Shown here piece by piece: positions 16,401 to 29,830 of a DNA stretch of 64,000 bases. The first letter of the stretch is position 1. The number at the start of each line of letters is the position of its first letter. The stretch lies in NCBI RefSeq assembly GCF_024753205.1, contig NZ_JANUGZ010000005.1, positions 186,001 to 250,000 on the forward strand. The letters are read 5' to 3'. This stretch comes from Massilia aurea (GTDB lineage: Bacteria > Pseudomonadota > Gammaproteobacteria > Burkholderiales > Burkholderiaceae_D). A model generated the notes under the pieces. That model made no database searches. It was given only the letters and a program-made list of their open reading frames with translations, and had not been told where the DNA came from. The translations under genes and the position numbers were made by a program.

Positions 16401-18034
16401 ACGGGCTCCATGGTCGAGGTCGATCCGGCGTCAGCCGCCGTCTGCTTTTTCGCTGCTTTCTTTTTGGCTTTGTGCCCCAGCCACCAGGCGGCCCAGCCCA
16501 GCAATGTGCCCAGTATCAGGACGACGATGTCGAACGCCGCCACCGGCCGCAGGCCTGGGCCGCCGAACAGCGACACGCCCAGGTGCGAATGGGTCGTGAA
16601 CACGTTCAGCACAGGGATGCCTGCCAGCATCACCGCGCCCACCGTTAGCTGGAAGCGCCACATCGCGCGTGTCGGCCGGATCTGGGCGAGGAGGGCGGCG
16701 GCGGCCCAGGCGATGAAGAACCAGTTGGCTTCGGCGCTGGCGCGTTGGGCCATGTCCATCGGCAGCAGGCGGTTGGCCCAGAAGAAGGCGGCTAACGCGA
16801 TCGGCAGGCCGGCGATGGCGCCGATGTTCAGTGCGTCGACCAGCCGCACGCCGAAGCCGACGCGTCCGCCGTTGGCCACGATCTTGGCGTACGACTGGCG
16901 TTCCCGCACGCCCCACAACAGCGCGCCGGTGGCGACCATCGCAGAACCAGCCAGGCCGCACACGAAGAACAGCGCGCGCAGCAGGGGATCGGCAAAGTGC
17001 GCTAGGTGCATGCCATAGATGGCGGCGCGCGTGGCGAGCGCCGTGCTCAGCGGCGGCGTTGCCGACACCAGAGCGCCGCTGACGCCATCGAACGTCATTG
17101 CCGGTTCGAGGTTCGACAACTGCTGGCCCGACGGGCGATACAGTTCTACGCGCGCGGCCGAATCGTTCGGATGGCTGATCGCCACGCGCGATGGCGTCAC
17201 GCCCCACGCCCGCTCGGCCTGCTGCAGCATCGGTGCGATATCGGCCAGCGGCGCGGCGATGTCCGCCGGCTTGCCGCGCTCAAAGTTGCCAAACACGTCG
17301 CTGAACATGGTGTTCTGCTCGGCGCCGTACAGCGCCTTGGTGGGCGCGGGCATGTAGATGAACATCAGCGTCACGATGCCCGTGTAGGTGATCATCAGGT
17401 GGAACGGCAGCGCCAGCACGGCGGTCGCGTTGTGCGCATCCAGCCACGAGCGCTGGCCTTTCTTTGGCCGGAACGTGAAGAAGTCCTTGAAGATGCGCTT
17501 GTGCGTGATCACGCCGCTGATGATCGCCACCAGCATGAACATCGCGCCAATGCCGACAATCCAGCGGCCCCAGATCGCCGGCATGTAGTGCAGGTCGAAG
17601 TGCAGGCGGTACAGGAAGTCTCCGCCACGGGTGTCGCGCGGTTTGGTCGTTTGCAGACCACTAGACGGATCGAGCGTGACATTCTGGTCGCGCAGCGCAT
17701 TGCGGCGCTCTTGGCGCGTCATGTCTTTTTTCGGCGGATTCTGCCAGGCGGCCTGGATCAGCGGATTGCGCTCGTCGGGCAGGTCGATCGTCCAGCGCGT
17801 CGCATTGGGCGCGCGCTCCTGCAACGTGCGCACCGCTAGTTGCGCCGACTGCGCCGGGGAGAGCGTGGCCGGCGCAGCGGCTGCCGCGTGCAGCTCGGGC
17901 TTCATCCAGAACGTGATCTCGTGCCGGTAATACGCCGCTGTGCCGCCCATGAACACCAGCAGCAGCAGCCAGCAGACGAGCAGGCCAGCCCACGTATGCA
18001 CCCACGCCATCGATTGCCGCAAGCCGTCCTTCAT
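16397..18034 (-). CDS. PepSY-associated TM-helix protein (probable ferric-siderophore reductase type)
   Basis: A 545-residue inner-membrane protein. It begins with the MAWVHTWAGLLVCWLLLLVFMGGTAAYY-type first helix region, has a PepSY-like periplasmic part with WTIDLP, then further membrane helices; histidines in helix regions (for example HLMITYTG and HFADP) could bind haem. Proteins of this PepSY_TM family are linked to siderophore uptake and reduction. I take ATG 18034; the open frame to 18133 is unlikely protein. It overlaps DUF3649 and DUF3325 by 4 bases each. The role is inferred from family and context. Confidence 0.82.
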   Translation of the reverse strand: MKDGLRQSMAWVHTWAGLLVCWLLLLVFMGGTAAYYRHEITFWMKPELHAAAAAPATLSPAQSAQLAVRTLQERAPNATRWTIDLPDERNPLIQAAWQNPPKKDMTRQERRNALRDQNVTLDPSSGLQTTKPRDTRGGDFLYRLHFDLHYMPAIWGRWIVGIGAMFMLVAIISGVITHKRIFKDFFTFRPKKGQRSWLDAHNATAVLALPFHLMITYTGIVTLMFIYMPAPTKALYGAEQNTMFSDVFGNFERGKPADIAAPLADIAPMLQQAERAWGVTPSRVAISHPNDSAARVELYRPSGQQLSNLEPAMTFDGVSGALVSATPPLSTALATRAAIYGMHLAHFADPLLRALFFVCGLAGSAMVATGALLWGVRERQSYAKIVANGGRVGFGVRLVDALNIGAIAGLPIALAAFFWANRLLPMDMAQRASAEANWFFIAWAAAALLAQIRPTRAMWRFQLTVGAVMLAGIPVLNVFTTHSHLGVSLFGGPGLRPVAAFDIVVLILGTLLGWAAWWLGHKAKKKAAKKQTAADAGSTSTMEPV

Positions 18035-18318
18035 GCCGTTCCTCCGACCAGCCACAAGACCATCCCCAGCACCGCGCACGTTGCAGCCACGCCAACGCAG
18101 GCGCGCAGCGCGCTGCGCGTGGCAAATACCCACAGGATCACGCAGGGATAGATGACGAACGCCAGCAGCGTGGCGATGGTGACGGCATCGGCGCGCGGCA
18201 GCGGCAGCGCCAGTGCAATCAGTGCGCCGGCAAGCGCTGCGAGCACGTAGCCGCCGCCGATCGCGGCCACCGCGCGGGCGGTGACGCCGCCACGGTAGCG
18301 CCAGGTGATCGTGGTCAT
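18031..18318 (-). CDS. DUF3649 family membrane protein
   Basis: A 95-residue protein with three hydrophobic segments and the YRGGVTARAVAAIGGGYVLAA start typical of DUF3649. The function is unknown. In many Proteobacteria it is encoded directly upstream of a PepSY-TM protein, as here with a 4-base overlap. It is 57 bases downstream of the DUF4198 gene. Confidence 0.8.
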   Translation of the reverse strand: MTTITWRYRGGVTARAVAAIGGGYVLAALAGALIALALPLPRADAVTIATLLAFVIYPCVILWVFATRSALRACVGVAATCAVLGMVLWLVGGTA

Positions 18319-18375
18319 GAGCCCGGGCCTTTCTTCAGACGACGGATGGCGTCACTGGATACACGGTGAGCCGGA

Positions 18376-19101
18376 TCAGTGTTCGGCGCTTGGCGCCATG
18401 GCTGGGCCAGCCGCGACGGCCGCGATGCCCTTCGGCTGCACGACGCTCAGCGACGTGGTGTAGCTGGACGTTGCGTATTGCAGGCCGGCGCGCTCGCCCG
18501 CCGTCTTGTCGGTGTGCTCGGTTTCCAGCACATACAGGCCTTTCCATGGCATGTCGAACTTGACGACGCCGCTGTCATCCGACTCCGCTTCTTTGGCCCA
18601 GCCGCTCTGGACAATGGCATTGACCTTCGCTTTTGGCAGTGGCTGGCCCTTGTAGAACACCTTGAATTCGCCGGCCTTGCCGGTCGGGACGAGGTCGAGC
18701 GTCAGTTTCGGCTGCTGCGCAGCGAAGCTGGTGGCCATGCGCGCGGCCGGCACCCAGATGTGGTTCAGCTTCTTGCCGTTCTCATCTGTTTCCCAGCTCG
18801 GGTAGGCATTGTCCTGAGCGACGATCGCGTCACCCGCCGCCGGCGTGGCGCCGCTGACCAGATAGCCCTTGGCAGTCTTGTCCAGCTTGAGCGTGCGTTC
18901 GCCCTTGGCGCCCAGCAGCGTCGCGCTCGGGGCGCCGAACTTGTCGAGCAGGCCCGGCGTGGTTTCGCGCTGGTTCAGGGCGAACTCACCGAATTGCAGC
19001 TTGACCGCCTTGCCGTCCTGCTCGAACCAGATTTGGTGGGCCTGTGCGGCAGGCGCGGCGACCAGCATGGCGACGAGGGAGGAGAGCAGAATTTTGGTCA
19101 T
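18376..19101 (-). CDS. DUF4198-domain periplasmic protein
   Basis: A 241-residue precursor with a signal peptide (SSLVAMLVAAPAAQA, cut before HQIWFEQDG). The mature protein matches DUF4198, a beta-sandwich family of periplasmic proteins tied to metal uptake; the H at the new N terminus and the DxSGVVKFDMPWKGLYVLE strand are characteristic. It is first in the operon behind the Fur-like site, so it is probably iron-regulated. The metal specificity cannot be read from sequence. Confidence 0.8.
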   Translation of the reverse strand: MTKILLSSLVAMLVAAPAAQAHQIWFEQDGKAVKLQFGEFALNQRETTPGLLDKFGAPSATLLGAKGERTLKLDKTAKGYLVSGATPAAGDAIVAQDNAYPSWETDENGKKLNHIWVPAARMATSFAAQQPKLTLDLVPTGKAGEFKVFYKGQPLPKAKVNAIVQSGWAKEAESDDSGVVKFDMPWKGLYVLETEHTDKTAGERAGLQYATSSYTTSLSVVQPKGIAAVAAGPAMAPSAEH

Positions 19102-19156
19102 GGTAAGCGCTTTGTGGTTGTTGATCGGATCAGATGGGCAGTATTGCGACAGGAAT

Positions 19157-19175
19157 TATAATGCGAATCATTCTC
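19157..19175 (-). promoter_or_regulatory. Fur-box-like operator
   Basis: TATAATGCGAATCATTCTC matches the 19-base Fur consensus (GATAATGATAATCATTATC) at 15 positions. It lies 56 bases before the DUF4198 start, where it would cover the promoter of the leftward operon. The patatin gene starts on the other side, 126 bases away. Confidence 0.75.
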
Positions 19176-19300
19176 ATTTCAAAACATTTTTGCAACTGCT
19201 CCGCGCGGAGCGAATCACCGGCTCCCCGTCGTGCCCGCCGAGGCATGCCAGCAAGAACGCGCCGATGTACAATCGTGCCTCGTTCTTATCGGCCTCCTCT

Positions 19301-20218
19301 ATGCTCTCTCGACGTACTTCCCTCGTGGCCTGCGCCGCACTGTTGCTGGCCGCCTGCGGCAGCACCCCGACCCCGGCTCCCGTCATTCCCGTTGCCGCCC
19401 CCAAGGCGGCGCCATTGCCTCCCAAGAAAATTCGTATCGGCCTGGCCCTCGGTGGCGGCGCCGCGCGCGGCTTCGCCCATATCGGCGTCATCAAGGCGCT
19501 CGAAGCCCAGGGCATCTACCCGGAAATCGTCGTCGGCACCAGCGCCGGCTCGGTCGTCGGCGCACTGTATGCGTCGGGCGTGAACGGCTTTGCGCTGCAA
19601 AAGACGGCCATGACCATGGACGAGGCCACCATCTCCGACTGGGCGCTGCCGCTGTTCAGCAAATCGACGGGCCTGCTGAAAGGCGAGGCGCTGCAGAGCT
19701 ATGTGAACAAGGCCGTCAACAACGTGCCGATCGAGAAGTTGAAACTGCGCTTCGGCGCCGTGGCCACCGATCTGAAAACGGGTCAGCCCATCCTGTTCAG
19801 CCGCGGCAATACGGGCATGGCCGTACGCGCATCTTCCAGCGTGCCGAGCGTGTTCCAGCCCGTCGTCATCGGCAACAAGAGCTATGTCGATGGCGGCCTG
19901 GTCGCTCCGGTGCCGGTGCGTTACGTGCGCGACATGGGCGCCGATTTCATCATCGCGGTCAATATCTCGAGCGCGACCGAGGGCGCAGCCACCGCCAGTT
20001 CGCTCGACGTGCTGATGCAGACCTTCTCGATCATGGGCCAGCGCCTGAATCACTTCGAACTCAAGGATGCCGACGTGGTCATTACGCCCGCGTTGGGCAA
20101 TATGGGATCGAGCGATTTCGGTGGCCGCAACCTGGCCATCCTGGCGGGCGAGCAGGCCGCTGCCGCCGCCATGCCGCAGATCAAGGCCAAACTAAAACTC
20201 AAACAGCAAGTTCCCTGA
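19301..20218 (+). CDS. Patatin-like phospholipase lipoprotein (RssA-like)
   Basis: A 305-residue protein with a lipoprotein signal (LLLAAC, acylated C19), a proline/alanine-rich spacer and a patatin domain: oxyanion loop GGGAARG (51-57), nucleophile elbow GTSAG with S81, and the catalytic aspartate in DGG (D197). The family hydrolyses acyl-lipids; here it would be membrane-anchored in the envelope. ATG 19301 places the lipobox correctly; ATG 19271 would add ten residues. Confidence 0.88.
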   Translation: MLSRRTSLVACAALLLAACGSTPTPAPVIPVAAPKAAPLPPKKIRIGLALGGGAARGFAHIGVIKALEAQGIYPEIVVGTSAGSVVGALYASGVNGFALQKTAMTMDEATISDWALPLFSKSTGLLKGEALQSYVNKAVNNVPIEKLKLRFGAVATDLKTGQPILFSRGNTGMAVRASSSVPSVFQPVVIGNKSYVDGGLVAPVPVRYVRDMGADFIIAVNISSATEGAATASSLDVLMQTFSIMGQRLNHFELKDADVVITPALGNMGSSDFGGRNLAILAGEQAAAAAMPQIKAKLKLKQQVP

Positions 20219-20229
20219 GAAAGCCCACG

Positions 20230-20640
20230 ATGAACACCAAACCTTACCTGACCCTGGCGGACGCCAAACAGATCGGCGCTGCCGCCGAAGCCGAAGCCCT
20301 CGCCAATGGCTGGGCCGTGTCGATCGCCATCGTCGACGATGGTGGCCACCTGCTGTGGCAGCAGCGCCTGGACGGCGCGCCGCCGATCTCGTCGCACATC
20401 GCACCCAGCAAGGCCAATACGGCCGCGCTCGGCCGCCGCGAGTCGAAGGTGTATGAAGACGTGATCAATGGTGGCCGCATGTCGTTCCTCAGCGCGCCGA
20501 AGCTCGAAGGCATGCTCGAGGGCGGCGTGCCCGTCATCGTCGATGGTCACGTGATCGGCGCGGTCGGCGTCTCGGGTGTGAAATCGCACGAGGATGTGCA
20601 GATCGCCAAAGCCGGTATCGCCGCCCTGGGCACGGCGTAA
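20230..20640 (+). CDS. GlcG/HbpS family protein
   Basis: A 136-residue single-domain protein of the DUF336 family, with the VSIAIVDDGGHLL strand, the SSHIAPSKANTAALGR helix and the GGVPV-(V)DG-HVIGAVGVSG segment. Members bind haem or cobalamin or accompany glycolate and diol metabolism; the exact ligand is unknown here. It follows the patatin gene by 11 bases, so they may be co-transcribed. A weak hairpin (stem TACGGGC/GCCCGTA) follows at 20649-20673. Confidence 0.85.
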   Translation: MNTKPYLTLADAKQIGAAAEAEALANGWAVSIAIVDDGGHLLWQQRLDGAPPISSHIAPSKANTAALGRRESKVYEDVINGGRMSFLSAPKLEGMLEGGVPVIVDGHVIGAVGVSGVKSHEDVQIAKAGIAALGTA

Positions 20641-20690
20641 ATGGAGCGTACGGGCACATCATTTACGCCCGTATTTGCTGCAACGCCGCA

Positions 20691-20719
20691 TTGCCGAATG
20701 CCGTTGTACGCGCTATAAT
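20691..20719 (+). promoter_or_regulatory. carAB promoter (sigma-70 type)
   Basis: TTGCCG at 20691-20696 and TATAAT at 20714-20719 are separated by exactly 17 bases. The transcript would start near 20726, giving a leader of about 147 bases before the preferred carA start. Confidence 0.75.
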
Positions 20720-20744
20720 TCGGAAGTTTATCTAATTCAAACTT

Positions 20745-20872
20745 CGCCGTAGCGCATACCCACCAACCCTCATTCAACATGACCTCCAACACCCGGCGCA
20801 AGCAGTGCAGCGGGGTTAGCTGGATGTCGGTCTGACGTGGCGCAGCTACGGCAACTTTTACGGGAGTTGCCC
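20745..20872 (+). promoter_or_regulatory. Structured leader of carAB with a possible short ORF
   Basis: The leader contains GCCGTAGC near 20746 and its complement GCTACGGC near 20846, closing a domain of about 90 bases. Inside are further pairing segments (AACCC with GGGTT) and a small frame, ATG 20779 to TGA 20835, of 18 codons plus stop. Either feature could regulate carA by attenuation or translational control. This is read from sequence only. Confidence 0.4.
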
Positions 20873-22036
20873 TTGCCGCCATTCTTTTCCGGCCCCTCTG
20901 TTCCGGCCATTCTGGCCCTTGCTGACGGGACCATCTTCAAAGGTTATTCCATCGGCGCCGTCGGTCACACGACCGGCGAAGTGGTGTTCAACACCGCCAT
21001 GACCGGCTACCAGGAAATCCTTACCGACCCGAGCTATTCGCGTCAGATCGTCACGCTGACCTACCCGCACATCGGTAACTATGGCGTCAACACGACCGAC
21101 GTGGAAGCATCGAAAGTGCATGCCGCTGGTTTGATCATTCGCGACCTGCCGCTGCTGGCCTCCAACTTCCGCTCGACGCAGTCGCTCGGCGACTACCTGA
21201 AGGCCGAGAACGTCGTCGCGATTGCCGGCATCGATACCCGCAAGCTGACCCGCATCCTGCGCGAGAAGGGCGCCCAGGCCGGCGCGATCCTCACCGCCGC
21301 GCAAGGCGCCGAGCCATCGACCGCGCAAGCGCTCGAACTGGCGCGCTCGTTCCCGGGCTTGGCCGGCATGGACCTGGCCAAGGTCGTCTCGGTGAAGAAC
21401 GCCTACGAATTCACCGAAACCGAATGGAAGCTGGGCGAAGGCTTTGGCAAGCAGACCAACCCCCAGTACCACGTGGTCGCCTTCGACTACGGCGTCAAGC
21501 GCAACATCCTGCGCATGCTGGCCGAGCGCGGCTGCAAGGTCACCGTGCTGCCGGCGCAGTCCACCGCCGCCGACGCGCTGGCGCTGAACCCGGACGGTAT
21601 CTTCCTGGCCAATGGCCCGGGCGACCCGGAACCATGCGACTACGCCATCGCCGCCTCGCGCGAGCTGATCGAAAAAGGCATCCCGACCTTCGGCATCTGC
21701 CTCGGTCACCAGATCATGGCGCTGGCTTCCGGCGCCAAGACCATGAAGATGAAGTTTGGCCACCACGGCGCGAACCACCCGGTGCAGGACCTCGATTCCA
21801 AGAAGGTCCTGATCACGTCGCAGAACCACGGCTTTGCGGTCGATCCGACCACCTTGCCGGCCAACTGCCGCGTCACGCACGTGTCGCTGTTCGACGGTTC
21901 GCTGCAGGGTTTCGAGCGTACCGACAAACCCGCGTTCTGCTTCCAGGGTCACCCTGAAGCCTCGCCTGGGCCGACCGACGTCGCCTACCTGTTTGACCGC
22001 TTCATCGGCCTGATGCAAGCAGCGGAGAAAAAATAA
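20873..22036 (+). CDS. carA: Carbamoyl-phosphate synthase small subunit
   Basis: About 387 residues. The N-terminal CarA domain (LALADGTIFKG, TGYQEILTDPSY) is followed by a class I glutamine amidotransferase domain with the nucleophile cysteine in GICLGHQ (about residue 276) and the histidine-glutamate pair in HPEA. It releases ammonia from glutamine for CarB, feeding arginine and pyrimidine synthesis. I choose TTG 20873 because CGGGAG precedes it by 6 bases and the N terminus then matches the family; the frame also has a GTG at 20837. carB starts 1 base after the stop. Confidence 0.95.
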   Translation: MPPFFSGPSVPAILALADGTIFKGYSIGAVGHTTGEVVFNTAMTGYQEILTDPSYSRQIVTLTYPHIGNYGVNTTDVEASKVHAAGLIIRDLPLLASNFRSTQSLGDYLKAENVVAIAGIDTRKLTRILREKGAQAGAILTAAQGAEPSTAQALELARSFPGLAGMDLAKVVSVKNAYEFTETEWKLGEGFGKQTNPQYHVVAFDYGVKRNILRMLAERGCKVTVLPAQSTAADALALNPDGIFLANGPGDPEPCDYAIAASRELIEKGIPTFGICLGHQIMALASGAKTMKMKFGHHGANHPVQDLDSKKVLITSQNHGFAVDPTTLPANCRVTHVSLFDGSLQGFERTDKPAFCFQGHPEASPGPTDVAYLFDRFIGLMQAAEKK

Positions 22037-22037
22037 T

Positions 22038-25268
<3,231 letters not shown>

Positions 25269-25303
25269 GCAGACGCAGTACCCGTCACACTGGAAGTCCA
25301 GTC

Positions 25304-25350
25304 AACCACAGAGCTCGCGCGGCCTTGGCGCCGCGTGCCTCTGTGGTTTT
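25304..25350 (+). terminator. Terminator after carAB
   Basis: The arms AACCACAGAG and CTCTGTGGTT pair perfectly around a GC-rich inner hairpin (GCGCGGC...GCGCCGCG), followed by TTTT. It closes the carAB transcript before greA. Confidence 0.8.
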
Positions 25351-25415
25351 CGCTTTCTTGTCGCGTTGGTACTATCCGCCCTGGCGGACCCGTCAAACAA
25401 ACCAAGCAGAGAACC

Positions 25416-25889
25416 ATGACCACACCACTGACCAAATTCGGCGCAGAACTCCTGAAAGAAGAGCTGCACCAGCTCAAGACGAAGGAACGCCGCAGCGTGA
25501 TCGACGCGATCGCCGAAGCGCGTTCGCATGGCGACCTGTCCGAGAACGCTGAATACGACGCCGCCAAGGAGCGCCAGGCGTTCGTCGAAGGCCGCATCGC
25601 TGAGCTGGAAAGCAAGCTGAGCACCTCGCAGGTGATCGACCCGACCACGCTCGACGCCGAAGGCCGCGTGGTGTTCGCCGCCACGGTCGACCTGGAAGAC
25701 CTCGATTCGAGCCAGAAGGTCACGTACCAGATCGTCGGTATGGATGAAGCCGACCTCAAGATGAACAAGGTCTCGATCACGTCGCCAATCGCGCGCGCGC
25801 TGATCGGCAAATACGCCGGTGACGTCGTTGAAGTGCAGGCGCCGTCCGGCCCGCGCGAATACGAAATCCTGGAAGTGCGCTACATCTGA
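25416..25889 (+). CDS. greA: Transcription elongation factor GreA
   Basis: A 157-residue factor. The N-terminal coiled coil (about 1-75) carries the acidic tip sequence HGDLSENAEYDAAKERQ, which is diagnostic, and the C-terminal FKBP-like domain ends in ISPIARALIGK(Y)AGD. It rescues backtracked RNA polymerase by stimulating transcript cleavage. ATG 25416 follows an AGAGAA element and gives the standard N terminus; the frame upstream overlaps the leader. Its stop overlaps the DUF4149 start. Confidence 0.97.
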   Translation: MTTPLTKFGAELLKEELHQLKTKERRSVIDAIAEARSHGDLSENAEYDAAKERQAFVEGRIAELESKLSTSQVIDPTTLDAEGRVVFAATVDLEDLDSSQKVTYQIVGMDEADLKMNKVSITSPIARALIGKYAGDVVEVQAPSGPREYEILEVRYI

Positions 25890-26383
25890 TGGACAGCGGC
25901 GCGCAGGGGCTCGCAGCAGGTCAGGCACCAGGCCGGGCAGGGCGCTTGCCGGCGGCACGCCTGCTGGTGGCCGCGCTGTGGACCGGCAGCCTGTGGGCGC
26001 TGGGCTATATCGCGGCGCCAGCGGCGTTCAAGGTGCTCGGCAGCGTGCAGGCAGGTGATCTGGTTGCCGTGCTGCTCACGCGCCAGGCGTGGCTGTCGAT
26101 TGGCTGTGCGGTTGTGCTGGCGCTCTTGCTGTGGCGCTCGACCGATCTTGCCCCGCAGCGCCGGCGCTTTCTGGGCTGGCTCGTGATCGCGATGCTGGCG
26201 TGTGCGCTGGTGATTTTCGTGGGCTTGCAGCCCGGGATGGCGCATTTGCGCGTGCTGGCTGGTGAGGCCGGGGTGCGTGCGTCGCCGTACTGGACGCAGT
26301 TTGCGGTCATGCATGGCGTGTCGCAGGTGTTTCACATGATCCAGAGCGTGCTAGGGGCGTGGTTGCTCGTCAAGCTGCGGTAA
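25889..26383 (+). CDS. DUF4149 family membrane protein
   Basis: A 164-residue membrane protein with four hydrophobic segments, matching DUF4149 by the WTGSLWALGYIAAPAAFKVL first helix and the FAVMHGVSQVFHMIQS motif near the end. The function is unknown. The gene begins in the greA stop (TGATG), and the greA-DUF4149-yhbY arrangement is conserved in Burkholderiales. The N-terminal 20 residues are Gly/Ala-rich and may be poorly conserved. Confidence 0.8.
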   Translation: MDSGAQGLAAGQAPGRAGRLPAARLLVAALWTGSLWALGYIAAPAAFKVLGSVQAGDLVAVLLTRQAWLSIGCAVVLALLLWRSTDLAPQRRRFLGWLVIAMLACALVIFVGLQPGMAHLRVLAGEAGVRASPYWTQFAVMHGVSQVFHMIQSVLGAWLLVKLR

Positions 26384-26413
26384 TTTTTAGCCCGCCGTAC
26401 GCGACACCGATAT

Positions 26414-26442
26414 AAAAAAACCGGGTTGCCCCGGTTTTTTTT
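26414..26442. terminator. Bidirectional terminator
   Basis: A-run, stem CCGGG/CCCGG with a TTGC loop, T-run. It can stop the rightward DUF4149 transcript and the leftward yhbY transcript. Confidence 0.9.
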
Positions 26443-26911
26443 ACTTGTTCAGCGAGTTCTTTTTGGAGCTGGTCTGACGCGGCTTGGCGCGCTTGATGTT
26501 GCCGCCTGCCGTGACGCGCTCGTTACCCTTGAGCATGACCTTGGTGACGCTCGGCTTCTTGGTGCCGCTGGCGCTGGCCTTGACGATCGTGACTTCGCGC
26601 ATGCCCGGGCCAGCCTTGCTGCTGCGTTCCTTGGCCGTCTCGACCTTCGGACGGTACAGCACCAGCAGCTTGCCGATGTGCTGGACCTGGGCCGCCTGGA
26701 GGTCGGCGCTGATCTTGTCGTACATGGCAACGCGCGCTTCGCGGTCGTCACCGAACACGCGCACCTTGATCAGGCCGTGCGAGTCGAGGCTGTTGGCGAC
26801 TTCCTTCATCACGGATTCGGTCAGGCCGTCGGCGCCGATCATGACAACAGGATTGAGCCCGTGGGCTTCTGCGCGCAGAGCACTGCGCTCGGCCGGAGTG
26901 AGTTTAAGCAT
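26441..26911 (-). CDS. yhbY: YhbY family (CRM domain) ribosome-assembly RNA-binding protein
   Basis: A 156-residue protein. Residues 1-95 form a CRM domain with LNPVVMIGADGLTESVMKEV and the GKLLVLYRP end; this family binds the pre-50S ribosome. The C-terminal 60 residues are a lysine/serine/threonine-rich tail absent from E. coli YhbY. It is transcribed divergently from rlmE with a 42-base gap, another ribosome maturation gene, a conserved arrangement. Confidence 0.9.
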   Translation of the reverse strand: MLKLTPAERSALRAEAHGLNPVVMIGADGLTESVMKEVANSLDSHGLIKVRVFGDDREARVAMYDKISADLQAAQVQHIGKLLVLYRPKVETAKERSSKAGPGMREVTIVKASASGTKKPSVTKVMLKGNERVTAGGNIKRAKPRQTSSKKNSLNK

Positions 26912-26953
26912 AATAAATTTTTGATGGACCTATAAAAGCAGTATTCTACGCGA

Positions 26954-27601
26954 ATGGCCAAGAACAAATTAAACAAAAACTGGTTACACGACCATATTAA
27001 CGATCCCTATGTCAAACTCGCGCAAAAAGAGGGCTACCGCGCCCGTGCCGCCTACAAACTGAAAGAAATCGACGAGGCCGAGAAACTCATCAAGTCGGGC
27101 AATGTTGTTGTCGACCTTGGCTGCACGCCAGGTAGCTGGGCCCAGTACACGCGGCGCAGGCTGGCCGGCAAGGACGGCGGCGGCATCCACGGCACCATCA
27201 TCGGTCTGGATATTTTGCCAATGGAACCGGTCGCCGATGTTCAATATATCCAGGGTGACTTCCGAGAAGAAGACGTGCTGACGCAGCTCGACGTCGTGCT
27301 GGCCGATCGCAAGGTCGACGTGGTGCTGTCGGACATGGCACCGAACCTGTCGGGTATCGGCCACGCCGACGCCGCCCGCATGGAACATCTGATCGATCTG
27401 GCGATCGAATTCTCGCAGGCGCATCTGAAGCCGGGCGGGGCGCTCTTGGTGAAGTGTTTCAAGGACATGGGGTTTACCCAGATTCTGGAAAAATTCCGCC
27501 TCGAGTTTACGACCGTGAAGCAAATCAAACCGAAGGCCAGCCGCGACAAATCGTCCGAGATTTTCCTGCTGGGCAGAGGTCTGAAAAATCCAAGCGTGTA
27601 A
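26954..27601 (+). CDS. rlmE: 23S rRNA 2'-O-methyltransferase RlmE (FtsJ/RrmJ)
   Basis: A 215-residue SAM-dependent methyltransferase with motif I VVDLGCTPGSWAQY and the K-D-K-E type residues of the FtsJ family (early lysine in GYRARAAYKL, aspartate in DMAPNLSG, lysine in LVKCFKDMGF). It methylates U2552 of 23S rRNA in the 50S subunit. A 230-base gap follows, with no gene, before ftsH. Confidence 0.96.
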   Translation: MAKNKLNKNWLHDHINDPYVKLAQKEGYRARAAYKLKEIDEAEKLIKSGNVVVDLGCTPGSWAQYTRRRLAGKDGGGIHGTIIGLDILPMEPVADVQYIQGDFREEDVLTQLDVVLADRKVDVVLSDMAPNLSGIGHADAARMEHLIDLAIEFSQAHLKPGGALLVKCFKDMGFTQILEKFRLEFTTVKQIKPKASRDKSSEIFLLGRGLKNPSV

Positions 27602-27837
27602 TTGGCGTGTGGCGACAGATCGCCCCTTGAAATTCAGCCGCGCGGCCACCACATCTGCCGCGTGATCCCTTGTATTGCGACTGCGTTTCGGGCAGTCGGC
27701 GATGTCGGGAATGAATAAGACAGTCATTCGATGGTATTTCGACACTACGGCTGGAGTTGCGTGGCAGCGCTGGCCTATTGCGGGTAAAATCAGAATACTG
27801 AAATCGGTAGAGATGCGTACGCATCGGAGGAGTGCTC

Positions 27838-29721
<1,884 letters not shown>

Positions 29722-29740
29722 CGCTCGCGCTACCCCACGA

Positions 29741-29766
29741 AGGCACCCGCAAGGGTGCCTTTTTTC
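29741..29766 (+). terminator. Terminator after ftsH
   Basis: An 8-bp perfect stem AGGCACCC / GGGTGCCT with a GCAA loop and six T. It separates ftsH from folP, so folP-glmM probably have another promoter or depend on readthrough. Confidence 0.9.
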
Positions 29767-29830
29767 ATGACGGCGTCCGCTTGCTGCTTTGACTTACTGA
29801 GCAGCCTGCAACGCCCGCACGACTGACACC

